From Globisporangium splendens (lineage: Eukaryota; Oomycota; Peronosporomycetes; Pythiales; Pythiaceae), in NCBI GenBank assembly GCA_006386115.1, contig VFIW01000062.1, positions 1 to 64,000 on the forward strand: 64,000 bases of DNA, read 5' to 3'. The translations under genes and the position numbers were made by a program. Within the stretch, counting starts at the first letter, position 1; the number at the start of each line of letters is the position of its first letter. Under the pieces are notes generated by a model. It did not search any database. It worked only from the letters and a program-made list of their open reading frames with translations, and was not told where the DNA came from. Below are positions 41,961-53,805 of this stretch, in pieces.

Positions 41961-44900
41961 TGACCTCCTTTTAAGAAGACGCCTCCCTTCTTTCGACTCC
42001 AGTATTGTTCAATGAGTCCGGGAATTTGCTTGAGATTTTCCAACGGTTCCCAAGTTGACTGGTTTTTCGTTTCTCCCAGCCACCAGATCTTGTATTGCAT
42101 CTTCCCGTAGCGCTTACGGTGGTTAAGGATGGCCTTAACAAGTTGACCTTCACTTCCGTCTGCAAGTAGAACTTTTTGAATCTTCTGCTGTCGAGATTCA
42201 TCTTTGCCATATGGCTTGAGGAGCGACGTGTGAAATACTGGGTGCAACTTGAGCTCTCTTGATAGAGCTAATTCATACGAGTCTTTATGTACCTTCTTCA
42301 CAATTTGGTACGGACCGATGAATCGTGGAGCAAGCTTCTTGCTCTGCGCAAAGCCCTTGTGGCGAATGTCCAAATTCTTCCCATCGAGAAGGACATAGTC
42401 ACCAACTTCGAAGTCTTGAACAAGTCGGTTCTTGTCGTAATACGACTTCATACGATCTTGAGCTTCACTAATCGCGTCTTGTGCGATCTTCAACATTGCA
42501 TCTTGTTTCAGAACGAATTCTTTTGCTGACTTAGACAGTTCACGAAATTCAGGATCCATTGCCACATCATCTGGCATGCATGGAGTATACCCGAGGTCAG
42601 CTTCAAACGGTGACATTCCAATCGGCGAATGCACTCTTCTGTTGTATGCGAATTCTGCAAGATGCAAATAGTCATCCCAGTCGGTTTGCGAGGGATTAAC
42701 AACACCACGGAGGTAATCTTGAATGAACCTGTTGGTTCGCTCGGTTTGTCCATCTGTTTGAGGACGAAATGCTGATGACAACTTGTGTTTTGTTCCCATA
42801 ATTGTCATCACTTGTTGCCACAACTTTGACGTAAACTTGGTGTCTCGGTCGGATACGATTGTTCGTGGCAAACCATGATCTTTCACGTAGTGCTTCATAA
42901 ACAACTCTGCTGTGTCTTCAGCGCTTGCAGTTGTCTTGGTCGGAATAAACATTGATCGCTTCGTTAGTCGATCAACTATGATCATTATAGCGTCAAAATT
43001 GCTATTCGTGGATGGTAAGGACACCATGAAGTCCATAGAAATATCCATCCATCTACCACATGGAATTTCCAGTGGATTCAAAAGACCTGGAGGCTTCATT
43101 TGACGAGCCTTGTCGCGCTGACACAATTCACAAGTGTTCACATATCGCTTGATGAACTTGTACATTCTTGGCCAATAGTACTTCTTTTGTACGGCCACAT
43201 AGGTCTTGAAATATCCAGGATGACCTGCCGTGACCACATCGTGGTTCTCATAGGCGACACGGTTCTTCAAATCTTCGTCATCTGGAATCACCAACCGTGG
43301 AGCTTCATCTTCCTTGGTTTGGTAATACAAAAGTTCATCATGTGAAGAGTACTTCGGTACTACTTCCTCATTCTTGAGTTTCTTCAAGATATCTTGAAGT
43401 CGTTGATCTGACGAATATCGCTTGTTGATCAAAGTCTTCAAAGGGGTAGTTGTAGCTTTCACACTTGCTACGATTTCCCTATTCTGAGCAGCGTCCAAAA
43501 GCTCACTCAGACTGACTTGAGCAGCATTATGCTCAAAGTCTGGATTCCTCGACAATGCGTCTGCAACGTCGTTGCTTTCTCCTGGAATCCACTTGAACTG
43601 CGGTTGAAACTCAGCAAGTTCATTAAACCATCGTGCCACTCTACGATTGGTGGTCTTTTGCGTGAGGATTGTCTCGATACTCTTATGGTCAGTTTCCACA
43701 AGGAATGGACGATCGAGTAAGTAGACGCGCCAAACTCGAAGAGCATGCATGATTGCAAGCAGTTCTTGTTCTCGAACTGGATAATTGAGTTCTGCAGCCT
43801 TCATCTTCCTTCCTGTGTACGCGATTGGATATTCCAACCCTCCCTCCTTTTGGAATAAGACGCCTCCAACCGCGAAGTTGGATGCATCCATACGAATACC
43901 AAATGGCTTCGTAAAGTCGGGTAACTTGAGCACAGGCGGTGATGACAAGCGGCGCTTGAGTTCTTCGAAACATGCGAATTGACGGTCATCGAGAATGACA
44001 GCTTCACGAGACTTCTTTGCCTTAATTGCATCATGCAATGGACCTGCAAATTGTGCAAAGTCAGGGCAAAAACGTGAAACATAGACGGTTGTACCTAAGA
44101 AGCTTTCCATTTGCTTCTTCGTCTTTGGAGTTGGCCATTCTCTTATTATCTTCACTTTGTCGGGATCCATACGAACGCCATTACGTCCTACGAAATCACC
44201 TAAGCATGGAATTTCTTCCACACAAAACTGGCACTTGGACAACTTGATATAAAGTTCTTGTTCTTCACATCGCTTGAGAACATGGTCGAGAGCTTTGACG
44301 TGCTCGGAGACATCATCACTTCTCGTGAATACATAGATGTCATCGAAATATATGCGCATCACATTACGCAAATCGCTGAAAACTCTTTGTAACAGGCGAT
44401 TAAATGTCCCAGGACTTCCACTAAGTCCCATTGGTGTCACTAAATACTCAAAGAGCCCATCGGGGGTTGAGAAAGCGGTAAAAGGAATATCTTGTTCCCG
44501 AAGTTTCACCTGATAGTAACCCCACAGTAGATCCATACAGGAAAACCACTTGCTTCCCGCCATCGCCTCGAAGGTATCTTCCTTTCTTGGCATTGGGATA
44601 GCTGGCATGATGGTCGCTTGATTTAGCTGACGGTAATCGTGTACGATTCTCCAACCAACAGGTTTCTTCACACAAAACGTTGGAGCGCAAAATGCGGACG
44701 TACTTGGACGAATGATTCCGGCTTTGACCATCTCTTTGGTCCAATCCATAATCACTTGGCGTTGTTCAGGACTCTGACGCCATTGCCTTACAGATATAGG
44801 CTTCGTTCCAGGTTGCAACTGGATCTCATGTTCAATGCCTTCATGAATGGGAGGAGTTGAATTTGGTAACTCCGTCCGAAAGACTGTGTCTTGGTACTTC

Positions 44901-45920
44901 AATAATGTCTCGAAAGCTGGGTTATCACGAAGTGCTTCCCAACCTTGATTTTTGAAGCGTTCAGCTTTCTCAGAGACATGAGGATTGATCACAAATATGG
45001 CTTCGATATTTTTGCTTTTGCGAAGTTCACGCTGGAGTTGTTTTGCAGAGATAATATCTGTCTTGCCATGTTCACCAAAATGACCATTTTGGCAATAAAA
45101 ATTGAAGATTTCACGCTGTTGACTGAGTCGTGCCGTTCGTCGACCAGCAATCTTGCGTGAAGGTCGAACGTTTGGAGTCTTCAATGGAATTGGCTTTTCT
45201 TCTTTGCGTGGTTTCAATTGCAGCGCTACCCAATCAATTTCTGGGTTTTGCTCACGTAGCCACATCATGCCAAGGATGACATCTTTTTCCTCTGGTATTG
45301 GCATGATTTGAAAGTTGGTTTTCATAACAGGAAAACCTGGAACTTCCAGACTCATTTCGACGGTGCGTCTTGGATGGACAACAGTTTGACCAAAACCCAG
45401 ATCAACTTCCATAATTTCATTTCGATCTTCAGTTACGTCTAAGTCGAGTCGTTGTGCGAGCTCTTCGGATATTCCGTTGAGACTGCAACCATTGTCGATG
45501 AAAATTGATACTTCTGATGGGTGGTCGGCATCCTTGAACGCTTTAGCCATCACTTGAAGGATCGCATAAAATGAACCGCTCACATAGCGATTAGCTTCCT
45601 TCGGCTTGTCACCAGTTCTACAATCTGGCGAAATATGACCTTTGATGCCACATTTGTTGCATGTCGCAGACTTCTTCCAATCACTCTGCCTGTTGGCATT
45701 GATGGAACTCCTCTCAGGCTTCTTCGCTGTCTTGAACCTCTTGGACTTGGATGCTGAGGGTTGCACCGAAGTAGACTTCGGTGGTTTGCCAACAAAATGT
45801 GCAAATTCAAAGTTGGAGGCGATTTCAATCACATCCTTAAGCAACATTGGGCTTTCTTCTTTGATCTTCCCAACAGTTTCCGGGCGAAGGCCGTTCTGGA
45901 AGTAAAACCGTTGCTCCATA
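41939..45920 (-). CDS. pol: Gag C-terminus and Pol, family C copy 1
   Basis: One open frame from the solo-LTR junction to a stop inside the LTR. Order: end of capsid (EQRFYFQNGLRPETVG), zinc knuckle CNKCGIKGHISPDC, protease region with FIDNGCSLNGIS, reverse transcriptase with YFDDIYVF, RNase H (RMDASNFAVGGVLF, ETDHKSIETIL), integrase with HHCC, SMDFMVSLP, VSDRDTKF and TERTN (D,D35E), GPY/F RFIGPYQIV, and chromodomain (VKAILNHRK ... YKIWWLGETKNQSTWEPL). The protease motif has Asn where Ser or Thr is usual (D-N-G). The frame crosses the polypurine tract, coding LKGGH. An apparent ATG inside the solo LTR is not the native start; the native protein began at gag ATG 47259. Confidence 0.88.
41961..41976 (-). 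other. Polypurine tract, family C
   Basis: Reverse strand TCTTAAAAGGAGGTCA directly before the 3-prime LTR, also coding. The same tract lies at 48459-48474 in the other copy. Confidence 0.65.
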
Positions 45921-46570
45921 TGTAATGGGCCACAACCAGCCATTACATGAAGGTGGATCTGTTCCCAGATTTAGTGTGTCACACACCACCTTCAGCGTGC
46001 ATTGTGGAGACACAAATAACAAAGGGATTACAGTAATACAGTCCCCACATGCACGTGTGACGTCATTCGATGACGTCACGAGTGTTCTCTGTGCTGATCA
46101 GTGCAGAATGTTGTTCTCATGTACTAATCAGTACTGAGCGATGACATCCATGTACTAATCAAGTACTGAGTGATGGTTCCTGCTTGGGAAACTGGAATGG
46201 CGACGAGACCGACGTGTCTCTGCCACCTGGAGTGAGTGGCGCGAGCCAATCACTTTGCAGGGATTTTAAATAAGACTTGAAGTTCAAGCTTCTGGAAGAT
46301 CCCGTAGGTTCAACCTCAGTGTACCCAAGGTTTTGTATATCAGATTCATAGGTTTTATTGTGTGTGTTTAGGTTTTAGTTATAAAACCTGTAGGATCCCT
46401 TGGGGTTCATTTGTAAGTAGCGACAGGAACCATAACCATTTTTAATTCAGTTGCAATTTTTCCTCCAAGTACTCAAGTCTCCTTCCTCCCTCCAAGTCGG
46501 GAGATCGCTTCCTCTGGCACAAGCGTGTGTGCCGTGTTTGAGGGACCGTTGTGAACAGCGCCCTCTTACA
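45921..46570 (+). repeat. Family A solo LTR inside gag C, copy 1
   Basis: 650 bases, TGTAATGG to CTCTTACA, flanked by perfect 5-bp direct repeats CCATA (45916-45920 and 46571-46575). It splits gag of family C. The same LTR at the same site is in the other copy at 52419. Confidence 0.93.
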
Positions 46571-47259
46571 CCATATCAGAAATCTCAAGTTCTGATTGCG
46601 ACATCAAATCTTGGAAACGAGACACATACTCGTGGATTGATCCAGATTGTTTCAAATAAAACAGTCGCTCCCGCAGGTTGTACTCAAAGTCTTTCGGCCG
46701 AAACCGAGCTCGAAGGCGAACCTTGAATAATTCCCACGTCTTGTGAACATTTTCAGCTTCACATTGAAGCGAAAAAGAACGATACCAGTTAAGAACAGTT
46801 TTCCCAAGGTTACTGGATATCATTGTCACAAAATGCGAAGAGTTCTCAAGCATGAGCTGCTTTTTACTTGAGTAATACTCTTCAGTTGCAAAGATCCACA
46901 ATTCGAGATCCTTCGCCAAATTTTCCTTCATACACAGGTGGGTCTTTCTTCTTCTTGTCCCCCTGTGATGACAGCAATTGCTCAAAGCGATAGTTGGATT
47001 GTTGCATTTGAGCTTGCATTTGAGCTTGGAAAACTTGTTGTTGCTGATGAATGAACATCAGCATCTGCTGCATCGACATTGTGTCAGCAGACTGACCACT
47101 TGGAGCCGCACTCGGTTGTGGAGCTGGAGTCGAAGGCGGAGCTGGGTCTGGATTTGGAGCAGGATCTTGACGATGCTCCGGACCAGAACTCCTCGACTGT
47201 TGCCGTGGTCTTGGATTTGGTGATGGACGCTCACTCGCTCTACCCCTCCTTCCACTCAT
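46571..47259 (-). pseudogene. gag: Gag N-terminal part, family C copy 1 (frameshifted)
   Basis: ATG 47259 starts MSGRRGRASERP. A Pro/Ala/Ser/Gln-rich arm (APNPDPAPPSTPAPQPSAAP) and a Gln-rich helix (HQQQQVFQAQMQAQMQQ) precede the capsid domain. One extra C near 46911, absent from copy 2, shifts the frame after YEGKFGE. The remainder (LELWIFATEEYYSSKKQ ... SELEISDMV) is readable in the other frame up to the solo LTR. Confidence 0.85.
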
Positions 47260-47310
47260 TGTAAGGGAGCTAATGGACTTTCCGTAGCGTAATCTACCAA
47301 AAAAAAAAAA

Positions 47311-47613
47311 CTATTTATTTAAACGACGCTTCTTATACAGATGTATACTATGATCAAGCGAATTTACGACTAGGGCTTCGAGTTGGGCAATTCGATGACG
47401 AACAAGGTTGGTGAACTCGTGAATCACGTTACGAGCACCCGAGTTCGCAGCGTCAGGAATCAAATGTCTGATGAGATTGACGAGTTTGTTTTGTATAACA
47501 GTCGTCAACCACAAATCACGACGCAACTTCTGCGCAACTTCAAAATCAGAAGTAAGCGATTCAAAGGTTTGCTGAAAAGTATCTTCTGGTTCACGGGTTT
47601 TTCGTTTTCCCAT
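47311..47613 (-). CDS. ORF0, pre-gag protein, family C copy 1
   Basis: 100 residues from ATG 47613, ending 51 bases before gag. Largely helical, with basic ends (MGKRKTREPED; YKKRRLNK). Homologous to the family B ORF0: an ungapped match runs from TFQQTFESLTSD through KLRRDLW to IPDAANSGARNVIHE. It is identical in copy 2. On the reverse strand the gap to gag holds a run of T followed by GGTAG, which looks like a splice acceptor. The function is unknown. Confidence 0.65.
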   Translation of the reverse strand: MGKRKTREPEDTFQQTFESLTSDFEVAQKLRRDLWLTTVIQNKLVNLIRHLIPDAANSGARNVIHEFTNLVRHRIAQLEALVVNSLDHSIHLYKKRRLNK

Positions 47614-48094
47614 GAACTAAGTTCACAATACTCTTAGTTTTACTGCAACACTCGAGTGTAGATCAAACACCAGTATTGATGGTATATAGGAAAGTTATTC
47701 TCTGTGTTTTCAATGGCGGGACAGGCACACGGCACTAAACCACAGACCCAATGAAAGAGTTTCCTATGTGAACCACACGAACTGTGCAACCACACTAACC
47801 AGTTACAGAAACTGTAAAAGATTTTTTGACGGCAACCCAAATACTGCTGCGTTACTTTCCGCTTATAGCACCCAGTAACAACAACAGTAGGATATAGAAC
47901 CTCCCTCCCAGTAGCTCGGTTCTACACCCTAAACGATGAATTCGAAATGTCGAAGTTGATGAAATCCAAATTTGGACAGCGATTATCGAAGCTTGGACAA
48001 GAAATTATCGAAGCTTGAAAACAGTTTGTCGACACTTGGATGACGATTGATCAAATCTTGGACTGTTGGATCGATGACTTGACAAGTGCTACTA
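47614..48094. other. 5-prime leader of family C copy 1
   Basis: No gene. The part next to the LTR (47940-48080) has short repeats of ATTATCGAAGCTTGGACA-like units, and the primer site is at its end. The same leader is at 54109-54589. Confidence 0.6.
48077..48094 (-). other. Primer-binding site, family C copy 1
   Basis: Reverse strand TAGTAGCACTTGTCAAGT directly after the LTR. It resembles the A and B sites (TGGTAGCACTTGTTGG) but starts TAG instead of TGG. The copy at 54572-54589 is the same. Confidence 0.45.
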
Positions 48095-48458
48095 TGTCAC
48101 AGTAGTAGGCGCTTTGGGATACGATGCTTGGAATGGAACTTGAGTGGATCAATTTAAAATGGAAAGTGAGATTTATAGTTAGGGTGTTTGCTAGCGCTTG
48201 CTCGTACATGGAGTGGCAAAGCAGTGGCCATGAGTGCCTCATAGACATGCTTACTAGTGTCCTACGCTTAGCTTCATTTTTCTACTGCGTACTGGATTCA
48301 TTTACGAATAAAAACTACACCACTAACTTGAGTGCAATGATACGCAATTTCTGTTTTCTGTCGTGCTTTTATGCTATCAATGTTCATTGCAATCTCTTCG
48401 AATGACGTATGCGAATCACGCTTTAGCTTTGAGAAGCTAAGCTGACGCATCCGTCACA
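48095..48458 (-). repeat. LTR 2 of array C (shared, central)
   Basis: 364 bases. It serves as 5-prime LTR of copy 1 and 3-prime LTR of copy 2. It differs from LTR 3 at one base by eye (G for A near 48289). Confidence 0.9.
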
Positions 48459-51400
48459 TGACCTCCTTTTAAGAAGACGCCTCCCTTCTTTCGACTCCAG
48501 TATTGTTCAATGAGTCTGGGAATTTGCTTGAGATATTCCAACGGTTCCCAAGTTGACTGGTTTTTCGTTTCTCCCAGCCACCAGATCTTGTATTGCATCT
48601 TCCCGTAGCGTTTACGGTGGTTAAGGATGGCCTTAACAAGTTGACCTTCACTTCCGTCTGCAAGTAGAACTTTTTGAATCTTCTGCTGTCGAGATTCATC
48701 TTTGCCATATGGCTTGAGGAGCGACGTGTGAAATACTGGGTGCAACTTGAGCTCTCTTGATAGAGCTAATTCATACGAGTCTTTATGTACCTTCTTCACA
48801 ATTTGGTACGGACCGATGAATCGTGGAGCAAGCTTCTTGCTCTGCGCAAAGCCCTTGTGGCGAATGTCCAAATTCTTCCCATCGAGAAGGACATAGTCAC
48901 CAACTTCGAAGTCTTGAACAAGTCGGTTCTTGTCGTAATACGACTTCATACGATCTTGAGCTTCACTAATCGCGTCTTGTGCGATCTTCAACATTGCATC
49001 TTGTTTCAGAACGAATTCTTTTGCTGACTTAGACAGTTCACGAAATTCAGGATCCATTGCCACATCATCTGGCATGCATGGAGTATACCCGAGGTCAGCT
49101 TCAAACGGTGACATTCCAATCGGCGAATGCACTCTTCTGTTGTATGCGAATTCTGCAAGATGCAAATAGTCATCCCAGTCGGTTTGCGAGGGATTAACAA
49201 CACCACGGAGGTAATCTTGAATGAACCTGTTGGTTCGCTCGGTTTGTCCATCTGTTTGAGGACGAAATGCTGATGACAACTTGTGTTTTGTTCCCATAAT
49301 TGTCATCACTTGTTGCCACAACTTTGACGTAAACTTGGTGTCTCGGTCGGATACGATTGTTCGTGGCAAACCATGATCTTTCACGTAGTGCTTCATAAAC
49401 AACTCTGCTGTGTCTTCAGCGCTTGCAGTTGTCTTGGTCGGAATAAACATTGATCGCTTCGTTAGTCGATCAACTATGATCATTATAGCGTCAAAATTGC
49501 TATTCGTGGATGGTAAGGACACCATGAAGTCCATAGAAATATCCATCCATCTACCACATGGAATTTCCAGTGGATTCAAAAGACCTGGAGGCTTCATTTG
49601 ACGAGCCTTGTCGCGCTGACACAATTCACAAGTGTTCACATATCGCTTGATGAACTTGTACATTCTTGGCCAATAGTACTTCTTTTGTACGGCCACATAG
49701 GTCTTGAAATATCCAGGATGACCTGCCGTGACCACATCGTGGTTCTCATAGGCGACACGGTTCTTCAAATCTTCGTCATCTGGAATCACCAACCGTGGAG
49801 CTTCATCTTCCTTGGTTTGGTAATACAAAAGTTCATCATGTGAAGAGTACTTCGGTACTACTTCCTCATTCTTGAGTTTCTTCAAGATATCTTGAAGTCG
49901 TTGATCTGACGAATATCGCTTGTTGATCAAAGTCTTCAAAGGGGTAGTTGTAGCTTTCACACTTGCTACGATTTCCCTATTCTGAGCAGCGTCCAAAAGC
50001 TCACTCAGACTGACTTGAGCAGCATTATGCTCAAAGTCTGGATTCCTCGACAATGCGTCTGCAACGTCGTTGCTTTCTCCTGGAATCCACTTGAACTGCG
50101 GTTGAAACTCAGCAAGTTCATTAAACCATCGTGCCACTCTACGATTGGTGGTCTTTTGCGTGAGGATTGTCTCGATACTCTTATGGTCAGTTTCCACAAG
50201 GAATGGACGATCGAGTAAGTAGACGCGCCAAACTCGAAGAGCATGCATGATTGCAAGCAGCTCTTGTTCTCGAACTGGATAATTGAGTTCTGCAGCCTTC
50301 ATCTTCCTTCCTGTGTACGCGATTGGATATTCCAACCCTCCCTCCTTTTGGAATAAGACGCCTCCAACCGCGAAGTTGGATGCATCCATACGAATACCAA
50401 ATGGCTTCGTAAAGTCGGGTAACTTGAGCACAGGCGGTGATGACAAGTGGCGCTTGAGTTCTTCGAAACATGCGAATTGACGGTCATCGAGAATGACAGC
50501 TTCACGAGACTTCTTTGTCTTAATTGCATCATGCAATGGACCTGCAAATTGTGCAAAGTCAGGGCAAAAACGTGAAACATAGACGGTTGTACCTAAGAAG
50601 CTTTCCATTTGCTTCTTCGTCTTTGGAGTTGGCCATTCTCTTATTATCTTCACTTTGTCGGGATCCATACGAACGCCATTACGTCCTACGAAATCACCTA
50701 AGCATGGAATTTCTTCCACACAAAATTGGCACTTGGACAACTTGATATAAAGCTCTTGTTCTTCACATCGCTTGAGAACATGGTCGAGAGCTTTGACGTG
50801 CTCGGAGACATCATCACTTCTCGTGAATACATAGATGTCGTCGAAATATATGCGCATCACATTACGCAAATCGCTGAAAACTCTTTGTAACAGGCGATTA
50901 AATGTCCCAGGACTTCCACTAAGTCCCATTGGTGTCACTAAATACTCAAAGAGCCCATCGGGGGTTGAGAAAGCGGTAAAAGGAATATCTTGTTCCCGAA
51001 GTTTCACCTGATAGTAACCCCACAGTAGATCCATACAGGAAAACCACTTGCTTCCCGCCATCGCCTCGAAGGTATCTTCCTTTCTTGGCATTGGGATAGC
51101 TGGCATGATGGTCGCTTGATTTAGCTGACGGTAATCGTGTACGATTCTCCAACCAACAGGTTTCTTCACACAAAACGTTGGAGCGCAAAATGCGGACGTA
51201 CTTGGACGAATGATTCCGGCTTTGACCATCTCTTTGGTCCAATCCATAATCACTTGGCGTTGTTCAGGACTCTGACGCCATTGCCTTACAGATATAGGCT
51301 TCGTTCCAGGTTGCAACTGGATCTCATGTTCAATGCCTTCACGAATGGGAGGAGTTGAATTTGGTAACTCCGTCCGAAAGACTGTGTCTTGGTACTTCAA

Positions 51401-52418
51401 TAATGTCTCGAAAGCTGGATTATCACGAAGTGCTTCCCAACCTTGATTTTTGAAGCGTTCAGCTTTCTCAGAGACATGAGGATTGATCACAAATATGGCT
51501 TCGATATTTTTGCTTTTGCGAAGTTCACGCTGGAGTTGTTTTGCAGAGATAATATCTGTCTTGCCATGTTCACCAAAATGACCATTTTGGCAATAAAAAT
51601 TGAAGATTTCACGCTGTTGACTGAGTCGTGCCGTTCGTCGACCAGCAATCTTGCGTGAAGGTCGAACGTTTGGAGTCTTCAATGGAATTGGCTTTTCTTC
51701 TTTGCGTGGTTTCAATTGCAGCGCTACCCAATCAATTTCTGGGTTTTGCTCACGTAGCCACATCATGCCAAGGATGACATCTTTTTCCTCTGGTATTGGC
51801 ATGATTTGAAAGTTGGTTTTCATAACAGGAAAACCTGGAACTTCCAGACTCATTTCGACGGTGCGTCTTGGATGGACAACAGTTTGACCAAAACCCAGAT
51901 CAACTTCCATAATTTCATTTCGATCTTCAGTTATGTCTAAGTCGAGTCGTTGTGCGAGCTCTTCGGATATTCCGTTGAGACTACAACCATTGTCGATGAA
52001 AATTGATACTTCTGATGGGTGGTCGGCATCCTTGAACGCTTTAGCCATCACTTGAAGGATCGCATAAAATGAACCGCTCATATAGCGATTAGCTTCCTTC
52101 GGCTTGTCACCAGTTCTACAATCTGGCGAAATATGACCTTTGATGCCACATTTGTTGCATGTCGCAGACTTCTTCCAATCACTCTGCCTGTTGGCATTGA
52201 TGGAACTCCTCTCAGGCTTCTTCGCTGTCTTGAACCTCTTGGACTTGGATGCTGAGGGTTGCACCGAAGTAGACTTCGGTGGTTTGCCAACAAAATGTGC
52301 AAATTCAAAGTTGGAGGCGATTTCAATCACATCCTTAAGCAACATTGGGCTTTCTTCTTTGATCTTCCCAACAGTTTCCGGGCGAAGGCCGTTCTGGAAG
52401 TAAAACCGTTGCTCCATA
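48437..52418 (-). CDS. pol: Gag C-terminus and Pol, family C copy 2
   Basis: Same architecture as 41939-45920: zinc knuckle, D-N-G protease, RT (YFDDIYVF), RNase H, D,D35E integrase, GPY/F and chromodomain. Seven residues differ from copy 1, for example Thr for Ala in DAIKTKKS and Tyr for Asn in EPLEYL. No stop or frameshift is visible within the frame. Expression as native Gag-Pol is blocked by the solo LTR in gag. Confidence 0.88.
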
Positions 52419-53066
52419 TGTAATGGGCCACAACCAGCCATTACATGAAGGTGGATCTGTTCCCAGATTTAGTGTGTCACACACCACCTTCAGCGTGCAT
52501 TGTGGAGACACAAATAACAAAGGGATTACGGTAATACAGTCCCCACATGCACGTGTGACGTCAGAAGATGACGTCACGAGTGTTCTCTGTACTGATCAGT
52601 GCAGAATGTTGTTCTCATGTACTAATCAGTACAGAGTGATAACATCCATGTACTAATCAGTACTGAGTGATGGTTCCTACTTGGGAAACTGGACTGGTGA
52701 CGAGACCGACGTGTCTCTGCCACCTGGAGTGAGTGGCGCGAGCCAATCACTTTGCAGGGATTTTATACAAGACTTGAAGTTCAAGCTTCTAGAAGATCCC
52801 GTAGGTTCAACCTCAGTGTGCCCAAGGTTTTATATATCAGATTCATAGGTTTTATTGTGTGTGTTTAGGTTTCAGTTATAAAACGTGTAGGATCCCTTGG
52901 GGTTCATTTATAAGTAGCGACAGGAACCATAACCTTTTCAATTCAGTTGCAAATTTTCCTCCAAGTACTCAAGTCTCCTTCCTCCCTCCAAGTCGGGAGA
53001 TCGCTTCCTCTGGCACAAGCGTGTGTGCCGTGTTTGAGGGACCGTTGTGAACAGCGCCCTCTTACA
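52419..53066 (+). repeat. Family A solo LTR inside gag C, copy 2
   Basis: 648 bases, the same insertion site and CCATA duplication (52414-52418 and 53067-53071) as at 45921. By eye about 22 differences separate the two solo LTRs, including three adjacent ones between the TGACGTCA palindromes. Confidence 0.93.
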
Positions 53067-53754
53067 CCATATCAGAAATCTCAAGTTCTGATTGCGACAT
53101 CAAATCTTGGAAACGAGACACATACTCGTGGATTGATCCAGATTGTTTCAAATAAAACAGTCGCTCCCGCAGGTTGTACTCAAAGTCTTTCGGCCGAAAC
53201 CGAGCTCGAAGGCGAACCTTGAATAATTCCCACGTCTTGTGAACATTTTCAGCTTCACATTGAAGCGAAAAAGAACGATACCAGTTAAGAACAGTTTTCC
53301 CAAGGTTACTGGATATCATTGTCACAAAATGCGAAGAGTTCTCAAGCATGAGCTGCTTTTTACTTGAGTAATACTCTTCAGTTGCAAAGATCCACAATTC
53401 GAGATCTTCGCCAAATTTTCCTTCATACACAGGTGGGTCTTTCTTCTTCCTGTCCCCCTGTGATGACAACAATTGCTCAAAGCGATAGTTGGATTGTTGC
53501 ATTTGAACTTGCATTTGAGCTTGGAAAACTTGTTGTTGCTGATGAATGAACATCAGCATCTGCTGCATCGACATTGTGTCAGCAGACTGACCACTTGGAG
53601 CCGCACTCGGTTGTGGAGCTGGAGTCGAAGGCGGAGCTGGGTCTGGGTTTGGAGCAGGATCTTGACGATGCTCCGGTCCAGAACTCCTCGACTGTTGCTG
53701 TGGTCTTGGATTTGGTGATGGACGCTCACTCGCTCTACCCCTCCTTCCACTCAT
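53067..53754 (-). CDS. gag: Gag N-terminal part, family C copy 2 (intact frame)
   Basis: From ATG 53754 the frame is open through the Pro-rich arm, the Gln-rich helix and the capsid domain (YEGKFGEDLELWIFATEEYY ... SFSLQCEAENVHKTW ... FEYNLRERLFYLKQSGSIHE) until the solo LTR, about 230 residues. Taking out the LTR and one CCATA, its frame joins that of the zinc knuckle and pol, so Gag-Pol was one continuous ORF with no frameshift or stop between. Copy 1 differs by a one-base insertion. This is the better template for the family. Confidence 0.87.
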
Positions 53755-53805
53755 TGTAAGGGAGCTAATGGACTTTCCGTAGCGTAATCTACCAAAAAAA
53801 AAAAA

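Noticed and set aside
45921..45943. Apparent ATG start of family C pol inside the solo LTR (MAGCGPLH...)
   Set aside because: These residues come from the inserted LTR end. The native frame continues to gag beyond the insertion.
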